Source of the DNA: Myxococcus stipitatus
GTDB lineage: Bacteria; Myxococcota; Myxococcia; Myxococcales; Myxococcaceae
DNA length: 64,000 bases
Direction of reading: 5' to 3'
NCBI RefSeq assembly: GCF_021412625.1
Contig: NZ_JAKCFI010000010.1
Location: 124,001-188,000, forward strand
Shown here: piece after piece, positions 36,529 through 44,559 of the stretch
Numbering within the stretch: position 1 is the first letter of the stretch
Layout of the letters: the number at the start of each line of letters is the position of its first letter
Notes under the pieces: model-generated
What the model was told of the DNA's origin: nothing
Seen by the model: the letters and a program-made list of their open reading frames with translations, nothing else
Database searches by the model: none
Position numbers and translations under genes: made by a program

Positions 36529-36557
36529 CTGATAGACGGTGTGCGGGAGCTTGTCAA
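36529..36557 (-). promoter_or_regulatory. Sigma70-type promoter of the aspartokinase-methionine gene run
   Basis: On the minus strand TTGACA (36557-36552), a 17-nt spacer, and TATCAG (36534-36529). This is one of the best promoter matches in the window. The expected start point is about 36522, directly before the aptamer P1 helix. Confidence 0.7.
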
Positions 36558-36588
36558 TCACTCGCACCTCGCGTCCGTCCGGGGCCCG

Positions 36589-36635
36589 CGAAAAGAACAC
36601 CGGGCGGCGGGGCACGAAGGCACCCGGCCGCCCGG
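36589..36635 (-). terminator. Intrinsic terminator of the goose-lysozyme-like gene
   Basis: On the minus strand CCGGGCGGC (36635-36627) pairs with GCCGCCCGG (36608-36600), a 9-bp GC stem with an 18-nt loop, followed by TGTTCTTTTCG. It lies about 38 bp after the stop at 36673 and insulates the aspartokinase promoter from upstream transcription. Confidence 0.75.
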
Positions 36636-36672
36636 CGTGGAGGGGAGGAGCGAGCGTCACGCCCGCGTGACG

Positions 36673-38271
36673 TCAGTCGCGCTTGATGGCGCCCTTCGGG
36701 ACCAGGATGACGACCTCCTTGCAGTCCGAATAGATGATGGAGCTCATGTCGGCGTAGTTGTGGGTGGTCTTCCCGTTGTTGCGCACGATGCCCATGTCGT
36801 TGCCCTTGGAGCCGCCGCTGTAGTCCCAGCCGTGGCGCGACTGGAAGATGATGGCGCCGTCCGGCACCTTCCCTTCCTTGACGAGCTGGCGGTACTGGTC
36901 GGCGCTGACGACGTTGGCGGTCGCGTTGCCGTAGGGGCTCTTGATGGCCTTCTGCTTGGCGCCCGGGAAGGGGATGGACTCCCAGCCGTTGCGCAGCATC
37001 TGCGCCATGCCGCCGCGCGGGTTGTTCGGGTCGTTGCCCGTGGCCGCCGGCGTGTTGGGGATGCCCAGCCGGCGCATGTTGTTGAGCGTGGTCAGCACGC
37101 AGTAGCCGGTGGGGCCGTTGTTCAGCTTGGACGTGGCCAGCTTCTTGAGCGTGGGGTGGTTGGTGTCGATGGTGACGCCGTTGCCCAGCACCGCGCCCGG
37201 CTTCTGGGTGGTGTTGTCGGTGTTCGTCTGCGTGGTGCCCGGCTTCGCCTTCGAGTCACCGGTCTCGAAGGTGTCGCCGGTGGGCCTGACGGTCGGCTTG
37301 TTGCCGACGCCCAGCTGCTTGAGCATGTTCCCGTCGACCATGCCCTCCTTGCCGGGGGCCGGCTTGAGGCCGTGCTCGAGCTGGTACCTGTAGGCGGCCG
37401 CGCGCGTCTTGGGACCGAAGAAGCCGTCCACCTCCACGCCCAGCTTCTTCTGCAGCTCCTTCACGGAGGCGCCGTGGTCGCCGATGCTCAGCTCGGCCTT
37501 GCCGGACCGCACGTCCGACAGGCTCGGCGCCGCCGAGTACTTGTTGTCGAACCTGGGCAGCGCGGACGGCTTCACCGGGTTCATCTGGGTGGCGGCGGGC
37601 CGGGTCGTCGTGCCGGACGGCTCCACCGTGGACGTGCCGCCGAAGTCCTTGGCCAGCGCCTGCGCGCGCGCCCACACGTCGTTGGAGTAGTCGTTGCCCG
37701 TGGTGCCCACGTCCATGTTCTGGAGGGTGCGCACGTTCTTCGGGCCGGCGTTGTACGCGGCCACCGCGCCGCGAAGCTGTTGCTCGGGCGGCCAGTCCGG
37801 GTGCGCCTTCTTCACGTCGTTGAGGAAGCCCTTGAGGATGCCGGCCGCCTGGTCGATGTGGCCCGCGCTGTACGGCCCGCCCTCGGGCTTGTGGTAGCGC
37901 TTGTCCACCTGCATCAGGCCAAAGCCATTGCCGTTGTCGCCCAGGCCCCGGCTGTCCAGCGCCGCGCCCCCGCGCGACTCGCGGCTGGCGATGGCCGCCA
38001 GCAGCGCCGGCGGCAAGCCGTACTTCTTGCCCGCGGCCTCGAACTCGGACGCGTACTTCTTCAGCCGCGCCGCGTCCGTCTGCGCCATCTTCGTGGACGC
38101 ATTGACGCCCGCCGTCAGGCCATCCTGCGACGCCGTGCGCTGCGAGGCCCCCGTGGGCTTGTACCTCGAGAGGATGGCGTTGAGGTCCTGCGTGCCGGCG
38201 TCATTCGAGAGGTTCCGGACTCGCGAGGTGGTCGAGGACCTCACGGACAGACTGTTTGACATTGGCGACAT
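36673..38271 (-). CDS. Three-domain peptidoglycan hydrolase: goose-type lysozyme, PG-binding and Cys/His C-terminal domain
   Basis: A 532-residue protein. About 75-205 is a goose-type lysozyme (GH23): AAIASRESRGG carries the catalytic Glu and GNGFGLMQVDKRYH is the family signature. About 265-320 is a PG_binding_1 domain (GDHGASVKELQKKLG, VDGFFGPKTRAAA). About 380-530 holds GYCVLTTLNNMRRLG and SRHGWDYSGG, a Cys...His arrangement suggesting an NlpC/P60- or CHAP-like peptidase (inference). No signal peptide is present; the N-terminus is Ser/Thr/Asn-rich, so it is released by lysis or by a non-Sec route. An in-frame ATG at 38262 has better spacing to AAGGGG and may be the real start. The amidase at 50125 has a similar signal-less N-terminus. 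Confidence 0.8.
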   Translation of the reverse strand: MSPMSNSLSVRSSTTSRVRNLSNDAGTQDLNAILSRYKPTGASQRTASQDGLTAGVNASTKMAQTDAARLKKYASEFEAAGKKYGLPPALLAAIASRESRGGAALDSRGLGDNGNGFGLMQVDKRYHKPEGGPYSAGHIDQAAGILKGFLNDVKKAHPDWPPEQQLRGAVAAYNAGPKNVRTLQNMDVGTTGNDYSNDVWARAQALAKDFGGTSTVEPSGTTTRPAATQMNPVKPSALPRFDNKYSAAPSLSDVRSGKAELSIGDHGASVKELQKKLGVEVDGFFGPKTRAAAYRYQLEHGLKPAPGKEGMVDGNMLKQLGVGNKPTVRPTGDTFETGDSKAKPGTTQTNTDNTTQKPGAVLGNGVTIDTNHPTLKKLATSKLNNGPTGYCVLTTLNNMRRLGIPNTPAATGNDPNNPRGGMAQMLRNGWESIPFPGAKQKAIKSPYGNATANVVSADQYRQLVKEGKVPDGAIIFQSRHGWDYSGGSKGNDMGIVRNNGKTTHNYADMSSIIYSDCKEVVILVPKGAIKRD

Positions 38272-38587
38272 CCCCTTGAGTCCCAGGGGCAGGTGGTCCC
38301 CGGGCAGCGAATGTCGGAATTGTCAGATCAAAAGCTGGAAAAGTTTCTTTGCGCGCCAGGTCGTAAAGAGAAGTTCAGTGAGTTCGGGTGGTTGTGTTTG
38401 CGCCGTGTGGGTCGTGACGCGCCTTGTGTCGCATTCGTGACAGTGGGGAATTGTCTGTCCATTGCGGTCGTGTCAAACAATTGCAGTGTGTGCGGGTCAC
38501 GAAGGTGTGACGGAGCGAGCGGCGTCCAGCCCGCAAGGACACTCGCATTCGCGGGCCTCCGGGCCGCGGACGGGGTATGGGGAGGGG
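38272..38587. promoter_or_regulatory. AT-richer divergent promoter region before the CorE-like sigma gene
   Basis: 316 bp without a gene and clearly less GC-rich than its surroundings (38310-38490). Inverted repeats are present: TGTCGC-N4-GTGACA (38425-38442, one mismatch) and GTCAC-N6-GTGAC (38496-38511). AATTGT and ACAATT flank 38452-38483. On the minus strand TTGACA (38476-38471) is a perfect -35 that could serve the lysozyme gene, but its -10 is poor. The GTCAC-N6-GTGAC repeat recurs as GTCAT-N6-GTGAC at 48026. Confidence 0.45.
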
Positions 38588-39175
38588 ATGAACCAGGAGG
38601 AAGGAGCAGGCGTGGAGGCGGTGCGGGCGGACGGCGACGCGGTGACGCGGGCGCTCGTGGAGAATCACCGTCAATTTCTGTCATTTCTGGAACGGCGCGT
38701 GGGCAACCGGGCGGTCGCGGAGGAGCTGCTCCAGGCGGCGTTCGTGAAGTCGCTGGAGCGGGGTGGGGCGTTGACGGAGGGCGAGGGCGCGGTGGCCTGG
38801 TTCTACCGGCTGTTGCGCAATGCGTTGGTGGACCACCACCGCCGGCAGGTGGCGGAGGGGCGGGCGCTGGCGCGCGAGGCCCTGGGGGCGGACGAGCCGG
38901 TGGAGGACCCGGAGCTGCGCCGCGTGGTCTGCGCGTGCGTGGGGGAGCTGCTCCCCACGCTCAAGCCGGAGTACGCGGAGATGGTGCGGCAGGTGGACCT
39001 GGAGTCGCGCGGAGTCCCGGAGGTGGCGCGCGAGGCGGGAATCACGCCCAACAACGCCGGCGTCCGGCTCCACCGCGCGCGTCAGGCGCTGAAGAAGCAG
39101 TTGGAGCGCAGCTGCGGGTCCTGCGCGGCGCATGGCTGCCTGGACTGCACGTGCCGCTCGCGCCCCGGCGCGTGA
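38588..39175 (+). CDS. corE: CorE-like ECF sigma factor with Cys-rich C-terminal domain
   Basis: A 195-residue sigma factor. Sigma-2 (about 25-95) has AEELLQAAFVKSLE and AVAWFYRLLRNALVDHHRR; sigma-4 (about 120-172) has GVPEVAREAGITPNNAGVRLHRARQ as helix-turn-helix. After sigma-4 comes CGSCAAHGCLDCTC (176-189): five Cys and one His, the metal-binding tail of CorE-type factors. A CXC pair (Cys115, Cys117) lies in the linker between the sigma domains. In M. xanthus CorE these features let copper directly activate and later inactivate the factor without an anti-sigma. The copA-type ATPase 1.3 kb downstream and the oxidase operon at 44.5-47.9 kb are likely targets. The ATG at 38588 has GGGGAGG 4 nt upstream; the longer frame is not coding-like. 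CorE versus CorE2 metal preference cannot be decided by eye. Confidence 0.8.
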   Translation: MNQEEGAGVEAVRADGDAVTRALVENHRQFLSFLERRVGNRAVAEELLQAAFVKSLERGGALTEGEGAVAWFYRLLRNALVDHHRRQVAEGRALAREALGADEPVEDPELRRVVCACVGELLPTLKPEYAEMVRQVDLESRGVPEVAREAGITPNNAGVRLHRARQALKKQLERSCGSCAAHGCLDCTCRSRPGA

Positions 39176-39380
39176 GCGGGCGGGGGGAGGGGCGCTCGGC
39201 GGGCGCGGAGAAAGCCCTTGCCGAGCCCCCGGTCCCACCGCTATCTCCCACGCAGGTGCCGAGGGGCGCCTGCCCGAAAAGACGACGTCACCCTCGCTGC
39301 TCCCGCTGGTCCGACAGTTTCCGCTGAAGTTCCTTCCACGGCCCGTGACCCGGGTGGGGCCGGCGACGAGGGACTTTTTC

Positions 39381-40370
39381 ATGGGAACCGTCTCATCCAC
39401 CTCCGAAGCCACCTCCCTCCATGAGTGCAAGGTCCGGGCGTCGCTCCTCTTGAAGGAGCTGGGCTCGACGGACGCCACGCGCGCCGCGCGGGCGGCGGAG
39501 CGGCTGCGCGCGCTGCCTGTCTTCGCGGGGCTCTCCCTGGGCGAGGTGCTCGCGCGCCGGGACTCGGTGCAGCGCAAGCACGTGCTGGCCGTCATCGCTC
39601 GCGAGCAGGGGCATGCCTCCTGGGACGAGCTGAAGCGCGCCCTGGAGGCGGACGCGTCGGCGCCCGTCGACTTCGAGCGGCTGCTGTCGCGCGTGGGCGG
39701 CCGCTACCTCAATCGCTGGTTCTCCTCGTACGCGGAGGCGGTCGCCTCGCTGCGGGACGCGGGGGGCTATCTCTTCCCGTTCCGCGAGCAGTTCTTCATC
39801 TGCGAGCGCGGGCTCGTCGCGGCGCTGGGGTTGGATCCGGACGACGCGGACTGGGCGCTCGCGGGTCCCAACTGGGTGGAGCCGCTCGACGCGGCGGCGC
39901 ACGCCCGGCTCGAGCAGCGCCTGCGGCGTCCCGACGTGGACGCTCCGGTTTCATCTCCCCTCACCAGGAAGTCACCCATGTCCTCGACCGACCCTTCTTC
40001 CGTCTCCGCGGGCCGCTCCCGCCGTTCGGAGCTCAAGCGTGGCTACAAGGAGAAGCCGCCCCCCATGGGGGTGTACGCCGTGCGCAACCGCGCCAACGGG
40101 AAGGTGCTGGTGGGCGCCAGCCTCAACCTGCCGGGCATGCTCAACCGCATCCGCTTCGAGCTGGAGACGGGCATGCCGCGCATCCCCGCGCTGCTGGAGG
40201 ACTGGCGCCGCCATGGCGCGGAGCAGTTCTCGTTCGACGTGCTGGACGTGCTCGAGCCGCCCGAGGAGCCGGGCGTGGACCTGAAGGCGGAGCTCCAGGT
40301 GCTGGAGGCGCTGTGGCTGGACCGGCTCCAGCCCTACGGGGACGCGGGCTACAACGAGCGGCCGAAGTAG
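39381..40370 (+). CDS. Fusion of an uncharacterised domain with a GIY-YIG-like domain
   Basis: A single 329-residue frame. The N-terminal 190 residues (RKHVLAVIAREQGHASWDEL; GGYLFPFREQFFICERG; GLDPDDADWALAGPNWV) match a family I have seen only as hypothetical. After a Ser/Thr/Arg-rich linker, residues about 200-329 form a GIY-YIG-like domain: PPMGVYAVRNRANGKVLVGA and the C-terminal LDRLQPYGDAGYNERP, the form usually found as a separate protein of about 125 residues. An internal ATG at 39978 with AGGAAG 7 nt upstream could still start that domain alone. The ATG at 39381 has GAGGGA 7 nt upstream. Whether the GIY-YIG part cuts DNA is unknown. Confidence 0.65.
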   Translation: MGTVSSTSEATSLHECKVRASLLLKELGSTDATRAARAAERLRALPVFAGLSLGEVLARRDSVQRKHVLAVIAREQGHASWDELKRALEADASAPVDFERLLSRVGGRYLNRWFSSYAEAVASLRDAGGYLFPFREQFFICERGLVAALGLDPDDADWALAGPNWVEPLDAAAHARLEQRLRRPDVDAPVSSPLTRKSPMSSTDPSSVSAGRSRRSELKRGYKEKPPPMGVYAVRNRANGKVLVGASLNLPGMLNRIRFELETGMPRIPALLEDWRRHGAEQFSFDVLDVLEPPEEPGVDLKAELQVLEALWLDRLQPYGDAGYNERPK

Positions 40371-40455
40371 GTCGCCTGGGGGTGTGGCGGGCGGCCTGCG
40401 AGGTTCACTCCGGGCGAGGGTGTCCCGGGGGCTCCACTCTTCGGGAGAGGGCCCC

Positions 40456-40481
40456 TGTAAGAGTTTTCGGGGTGCCTCGTT
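40456..40481 (+). promoter_or_regulatory. Possible ECF-type promoter before the copper ATPase gene
   Basis: TGTAAG (40456-40461) and CGTT (40478-40481) are separated by 16 nt, the spacing and base composition typical of ECF sigma promoters. It lies about 30 nt before the copA ATG, with AAAGGAG between. A CorE-like sigma gene is 1.3 kb upstream. No second clear match was found at the other copper operons, so the assignment is tentative. Confidence 0.35.
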
Positions 40482-40510
40482 GACCCGGGGGAAAGGAGTC
40501 GCGAAGCCCC

Positions 40511-43006
40511 ATGAATCGCCACAGCCACCACCCGAGCCACCCCCACCACCACTCCTCCCCGACGCCTCCCTCCACCCCGGGCGAGGGGACGCACGCCATC
40601 GACCCCGTCTGCGGGATGAAGGTGGACCCGAGCGCCCCCAAGGGGGGCAGCCTGGAGCACGGCGGGCGGACGTACCACTTCTGCAACCCGAAGTGCCGGG
40701 AGCGCTTCCGCGCGGAGCCTGAGAAATTCCTGTCCCCGTCGCAGGCGCCGGCGGAGGCCGCGCCCGTGGCGCCGGGCACGATGTACGTGTGCCCCATGGA
40801 CCCGGAGGTGCGGCAGGACCACCCGGGGGCCTGCCCGAAGTGCGGCATGGCGCTGGAGCCGGAGACGCTGGCCATCCCGGAGACGCGCGTCGAGTACGTG
40901 TGCCCCATGCACCCGGAGGTGGTGCGCGAGGGGCCGGGGAGCTGCCCCATCTGCGGCATGGCGTTGGAGCCGCGCACGGTGCTGCCGGAGGAGACGCCGG
41001 ACCCCGAGCTGAAGTCGATGTGGCTGCGCTTCCGCGTGGGGCTCGTCTTCACCGTGCCGCTGTTGTTGCTGGCCATGTCGGACATGATTCCGGGACAGCC
41101 GGTGCAGCACGCGGTGTCCGCGTCGGTGCTGGCGTGGGCGCAGCTCGTGCTGGCCACGCCGGTGGTGCTGTGGGCGGGCTGGCCCTTCTTCCAGCGAGGC
41201 TGGGCGTCGGTGCGCAACCGGCACCTCAACATGTTCACCCTCATCGCGCTGGGGACGGGGGCGGCGTATGCCTTCAGCGTCGTGGCCACGCTGTTCCCTC
41301 ACGTGCTGCCGGAGGGCCTGCGCACGGGGCATGGCGGTTCGGCGCCGCTCTACTTCGAGGCCGCGGCCGTCATCGTGACGTTGGTGGCGCTGGGGCAGGT
41401 GCTGGAGCTGCGGGCGCGGCACGCGACGTCCGGGGCGCTGCGCTCGTTGCTGAGCCTGGCGCCGCCGGTGGCGCGTCGCATCCGCGAGGATGGACACGAG
41501 GAGGACGTGCCGCTCGCCCACGTGCATCCGGGGGACCGGCTGCGCGTGCGTCCGGGCGAGAAGGTGCCCGTGGACGGGGAGGTGCTGGAGGGCTCGAGCT
41601 CCGTGGACGAGTCCATGGTGACGGGCGAGCCGGTGCCCGTGGAGAAGGCGCGCGGCGAGAAGGTGACGGGCGGCACGGTGAACGGGACGGGCTCGCTGGT
41701 GATGCGGGCCGAGCGCGTGGGGCGGGACACGCTGCTGTCGCGCATCGTCCAGCGGGTGAGCGAGGCGCAGCGGACGCGGGCGCCGATTCAGCGCCTGGCG
41801 GACAAGGTGGCGGGCGTCTTCGTGCCGGTGGTCATCGCGGTGGCGCTGGTGACGGCGGTGGTGTGGGCGGTGTGGGGGCCGGAGCCCCGAGGCGTCCACG
41901 CGCTGGTGAACGCGGTGGCGGTGCTCATCATCGCGTGCCCGTGCGCGCTGGGGCTGGCCACGCCCATGTCCATCATGGTGGCCACGGGGCGTGGGGCGCA
42001 GGCGGGCGTGCTCATCCGCGACGCCGCGGCGCTGGAGCGGCTCGCGGCGGTGGACACGCTGGTGGTGGACAAGACGGGCACCCTCACGGAGGGCAAGCCC
42101 CGGCTGGTGTCGGTGGTGCCCGCGGAGGGCTTCGACGAGGCACGGCTGCTGCGGCTCGCCGCCAGCCTGGAGCGGGGCAGCGAGCACCCGCTGGCGGAGT
42201 CCATCGTCGCGGGGGCGAGGGAGCGGGGGGCGACGTTGGGGACGGTGCGGGACTTCCAGTCGGTGACGGGGCAGGGCGTGGTGGGGCGGGTGGACGAGGT
42301 GGAGGTGGCGCTGGGCAACGTGGCGCTGATGAAGGCCCGGCGGGTGGACGTCGCCGCGCTGGGCGAGCGGGGTGAGGCGCTGCGTCGGGAGGGGCAGACG
42401 GTGGTGCTGGTGGCGGTGGATGGGCGCGTGGCGGGGCTGCTCGGCGTGGAGGACCCGGTGAAGGCGTCCACGCCGGAGGCGCTGGCGCTGCTGCGGCGGG
42501 ACGGGCTGCGGGTGGTGATGCTCACGGGGGACAGCCAGACCACGGCGGAGGCGGTGGCGCGTCGGTTGGGGATTTCAGAGGTCATCGCGGGCGTGCTCCC
42601 CGACGCGAAGGGCGACGCGGTGCGCAGGCTCCAGGGCGAGGGCCGCGTGGTGGCCATGGCGGGGGACGGGGTGAACGACGCGCCAGCGCTCGCCCAGGCC
42701 GACGTGGGCATCGCCATGGGGACGGGGACGGACATCGCGATGGAGAGCGCGGGCGTCACGTTGGTGAAGGGGGACCTGCGGGGCATCGTCCGGGCGCGCC
42801 GGTTGAGCGAGGGCACGCTGCGCAACATCCGCCAGAACCTCTTCTTCGCCTTCGTCTACAACCTGCTGGGGGTGCCGCTGGCGGCGGGGGTGCTCTACCC
42901 GGTCTTCGGCCTGCTGCTCAGCCCCATCTTCGCCAGCGCGGCGATGAGCCTCTCGTCCGTGTCGGTCATCGTGAACGCGCTGCGGCTGCGGCGGCTGAAG
43001 CTGTAG
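40511..43006 (+). CDS. copA: Copper-translocating P1B-type ATPase
   Basis: An 831-residue inner-membrane pump. The N-terminus is unusual: a His-rich stretch (residues 4-16), a YHS domain ([10 protein letters not shown] ... [11 protein letters not shown], about 31-75), then two heavy-metal-binding CPM modules (VCPMDPEV...[14 protein letters not shown]...CPICGM). The ATPase core follows with the CPC metal site in [13 protein letters not shown], the TGE loop MVTGEP, phosphorylation motif DKTGTLT, SEHPLA and the hinge [10 protein letters not shown]. Eight membrane helices can be traced. These features match copper or silver export ATPases. The ferredoxin-like GMxCxxC domain of classical CopA is absent, replaced by the YHS and CPM modules. 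Terminator at 43026. Confidence 0.94.
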   Translation: MNRHSHHPSHPHHHSSPTPPSTPGEGTHAIDPVCGMKVDPSAPKGGSLEHGGRTYHFCNPKCRERFRAEPEKFLSPSQAPAEAAPVAPGTMYVCPMDPEVRQDHPGACPKCGMALEPETLAIPETRVEYVCPMHPEVVREGPGSCPICGMALEPRTVLPEETPDPELKSMWLRFRVGLVFTVPLLLLAMSDMIPGQPVQHAVSASVLAWAQLVLATPVVLWAGWPFFQRGWASVRNRHLNMFTLIALGTGAAYAFSVVATLFPHVLPEGLRTGHGGSAPLYFEAAAVIVTLVALGQVLELRARHATSGALRSLLSLAPPVARRIREDGHEEDVPLAHVHPGDRLRVRPGEKVPVDGEVLEGSSSVDESMVTGEPVPVEKARGEKVTGGTVNGTGSLVMRAERVGRDTLLSRIVQRVSEAQRTRAPIQRLADKVAGVFVPVVIAVALVTAVVWAVWGPEPRGVHALVNAVAVLIIACPCALGLATPMSIMVATGRGAQAGVLIRDAAALERLAAVDTLVVDKTGTLTEGKPRLVSVVPAEGFDEARLLRLAASLERGSEHPLAESIVAGARERGATLGTVRDFQSVTGQGVVGRVDEVEVALGNVALMKARRVDVAALGERGEALRREGQTVVLVAVDGRVAGLLGVEDPVKASTPEALALLRRDGLRVVMLTGDSQTTAEAVARRLGISEVIAGVLPDAKGDAVRRLQGEGRVVAMAGDGVNDAPALAQADVGIAMGTGTDIAMESAGVTLVKGDLRGIVRARRLSEGTLRNIRQNLFFAFVYNLLGVPLAAGVLYPVFGLLLSPIFASAAMSLSSVSVIVNALRLRRLKL

Positions 43007-43025
43007 TCGCGGCGGGGCCGTGCTT

Positions 43026-43067
43026 GCTTCCCGTGCGTGGGCGCCGTGTCGCTCACGCGCGGGAAGC
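43026..43067 (+). terminator. Long-stem terminator after copA
   Basis: GCTTCCCGTGCGTG (43026-43039) pairs with CACGCGCGGGAAGC (43054-43067), a 14-bp stem with one G-U and a 14-nt loop, followed by GGCGTTTCG. It begins 20 bp after the copA stop. Confidence 0.7.
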
Positions 43068-43197
43068 GGCGTTTCGTGCGCGGGGCGGGTCGCGCGGGAG
43101 CGCAAACGTTGCGTCCCGGTGGTGGGCATGGGCCCCTCGGGCCGCCGGCCAGCGCGGAGCGCGTGCACCGGGCGCTGATGCCATTAGACTGTGTTCC

Positions 43198-44289
43198 ATG
43201 AATTCCCGCGAGGAGGCGCGCACCCCGGGGGCGCCCGCCGGCCATGTCTCCGTCGTCCATCTGCCGAACGCCTGGTTCATCCTCTGTGCGTCCAGCGAGC
43301 TGGGCAGCAAGCCGCTGGCGCGCACGCTCCAGGGCACGCCCCTCGTCCTCTTCCGGGGCGAGGGTGGCAAGCCCGGGGCGTTGGTGGACCGCTGTCCTCA
43401 CCGCAACGTGCCGCTGTCCCTGGGGCGCGTGAAGGAGGGGCAGCTCCAGTGTGGCTATCACGGCTGGCGCTTCGACACCGGGGGGCAGTGCCGCGCCATC
43501 CCCGGCTTCCTCGGTGAGCCCGGCGCTCGCGCCCGTTGCGCGACCACCCACGCCACGCGCGAGCAGGATGGCTTCGTCTGGGTCTATTCGACGCCGGGCG
43601 TGGAGCCCACGACGGAGCCCTACCGCTTCCCGCTCCTCGAGGCGCGCGAGTACACCACGGTGCGGCGCATCCTCCGCGCGCCCGGCACGCTGCACGCCAC
43701 GTTGGAGAACACGCTGGACGTGCCGCACACCGCCTACCTGCACGGAGGCCTGTTCCGCACCGAGGAGAAGCGCAACGAAATCGAGGTCGTCGTGCGCCGG
43801 AGCGCGGACCGCGTGGAGGCCGAGTACATCGGCGAGCCGCGGCCCAGTGGCGTGGTGGGGCGTCTGCTGGCGCCGGGCGGAGGCGTGGTGCAGCACTTCG
43901 ACCGCTTCCTCATGCCCTCCATCGCCCAGGTGGAGTACCGCATCGGCGACGCGAGCCACATCCTGGTCACCTCGGCGATGACGCCCGTGTCCGACTTCGA
44001 CACGATGGTCTACGCCGTGGTGACGTTCCGGCTGCCGCTGCCACGCTGGCTCTTGCGCGCGGTGCTCCCGGTCGCGATGCCCGTGGCCCTCCACATCTTC
44101 AGCCAGGACGCGCGCATCCTCCGGACGCAGACGGAGACCATCCGCCGCTTCGGCACGGAGCAGTACGCGTCCACGGAGATCGACGTGCTCGGCCCCGGCA
44201 TCCTGCGCCTGCTGCGCGCCGCCGAACGGGAGAAGCCCGGCGCGGTCGGCGACGCCGTGCATGAGAGTCGCCTGAAGATGCGCACCTGA
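43198..44289 (+). CDS. Rieske non-heme iron oxygenase
   Basis: A 363-residue oxygenase. The Rieske [2Fe-2S] ligands are in CPHRNVPLSLG and CGYHGWRFD (C-X-H and C-X2-H). The mononuclear iron site is NTLDVPHTAYLHGGLF, with the expected Asp and two His. This layout matches single-component-type oxygenase alpha subunits such as vanillate demethylase or pheophorbide-type oxygenases; the substrate is unknown. There is a hydrophobic stretch near residue 280 (PRWLLRAVLPVAMPVAL) that could attach it to the membrane. The ATG is preceded by TAGACT at about the -10 position but has no ribosome binding site, so the mRNA may be leaderless. No reductase gene is nearby. Confidence 0.85.
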   Translation: MNSREEARTPGAPAGHVSVVHLPNAWFILCASSELGSKPLARTLQGTPLVLFRGEGGKPGALVDRCPHRNVPLSLGRVKEGQLQCGYHGWRFDTGGQCRAIPGFLGEPGARARCATTHATREQDGFVWVYSTPGVEPTTEPYRFPLLEAREYTTVRRILRAPGTLHATLENTLDVPHTAYLHGGLFRTEEKRNEIEVVVRRSADRVEAEYIGEPRPSGVVGRLLAPGGGVVQHFDRFLMPSIAQVEYRIGDASHILVTSAMTPVSDFDTMVYAVVTFRLPLPRWLLRAVLPVAMPVALHIFSQDARILRTQTETIRRFGTEQYASTEIDVLGPGILRLLRAAEREKPGAVGDAVHESRLKMRT

Positions 44290-44343
44290 GAGGGGGCTCG
44301 AGGGTGAGCCTCGGCCCATCCAGGTAGGGAGGGCGAGAGACAG

Positions 44344-44451
44344 TGCCTCGTCCTGGCCCGGGACCTGGCGATGACTCATGCGCAACGTCTGGTCGCGGTG
44401 CCGCGCGGATGGGCGCGGCGGGACTGCCACGTCCTGGCTCAGGACCTGCCG
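44344..44451. repeat. Two imperfect 27-bp direct repeats in the 3' gap between convergent genes
   Basis: Positions 44344-44370 and 44425-44451 match at 23 of 27 bases (core CGTCCTGGC...GACCTG), with an 81-bp period. Each copy contains an inverted repeat (GTCCTG-GCT-CAGGAC in the second). Weaker similarity continues for another 15 bp (CATGCG). No ORF of convincing codon usage covers them. They lie between the Rieske gene stop and the oxidase terminator. Confidence 0.4.
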
Positions 44452-44508
44452 ACGCCGCATGCGGCGTGTTCGCGCGCCACCAGTGGGCGAGCCGGCGCGC
44501 GGGCTCGC

Positions 44509-44551
44509 GCCTCCCCGCGCCGGTCCCCACTCGAGGACCGGCGAGGGAGGC
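44509..44551 (-). terminator. Terminator of the multicopper oxidase operon
   Basis: GCCGGTCC (44519-44526) pairs with GGACCGGC (44535-44542), and the outer arms GCCTCCC (44509-44515) and GGGAGGC (44545-44551) extend the stem. It begins 9 bp after the oxidase stop on the minus strand. No U-tract. Confidence 0.6.
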
Positions 44552-44559
44552 ACGGGGCG

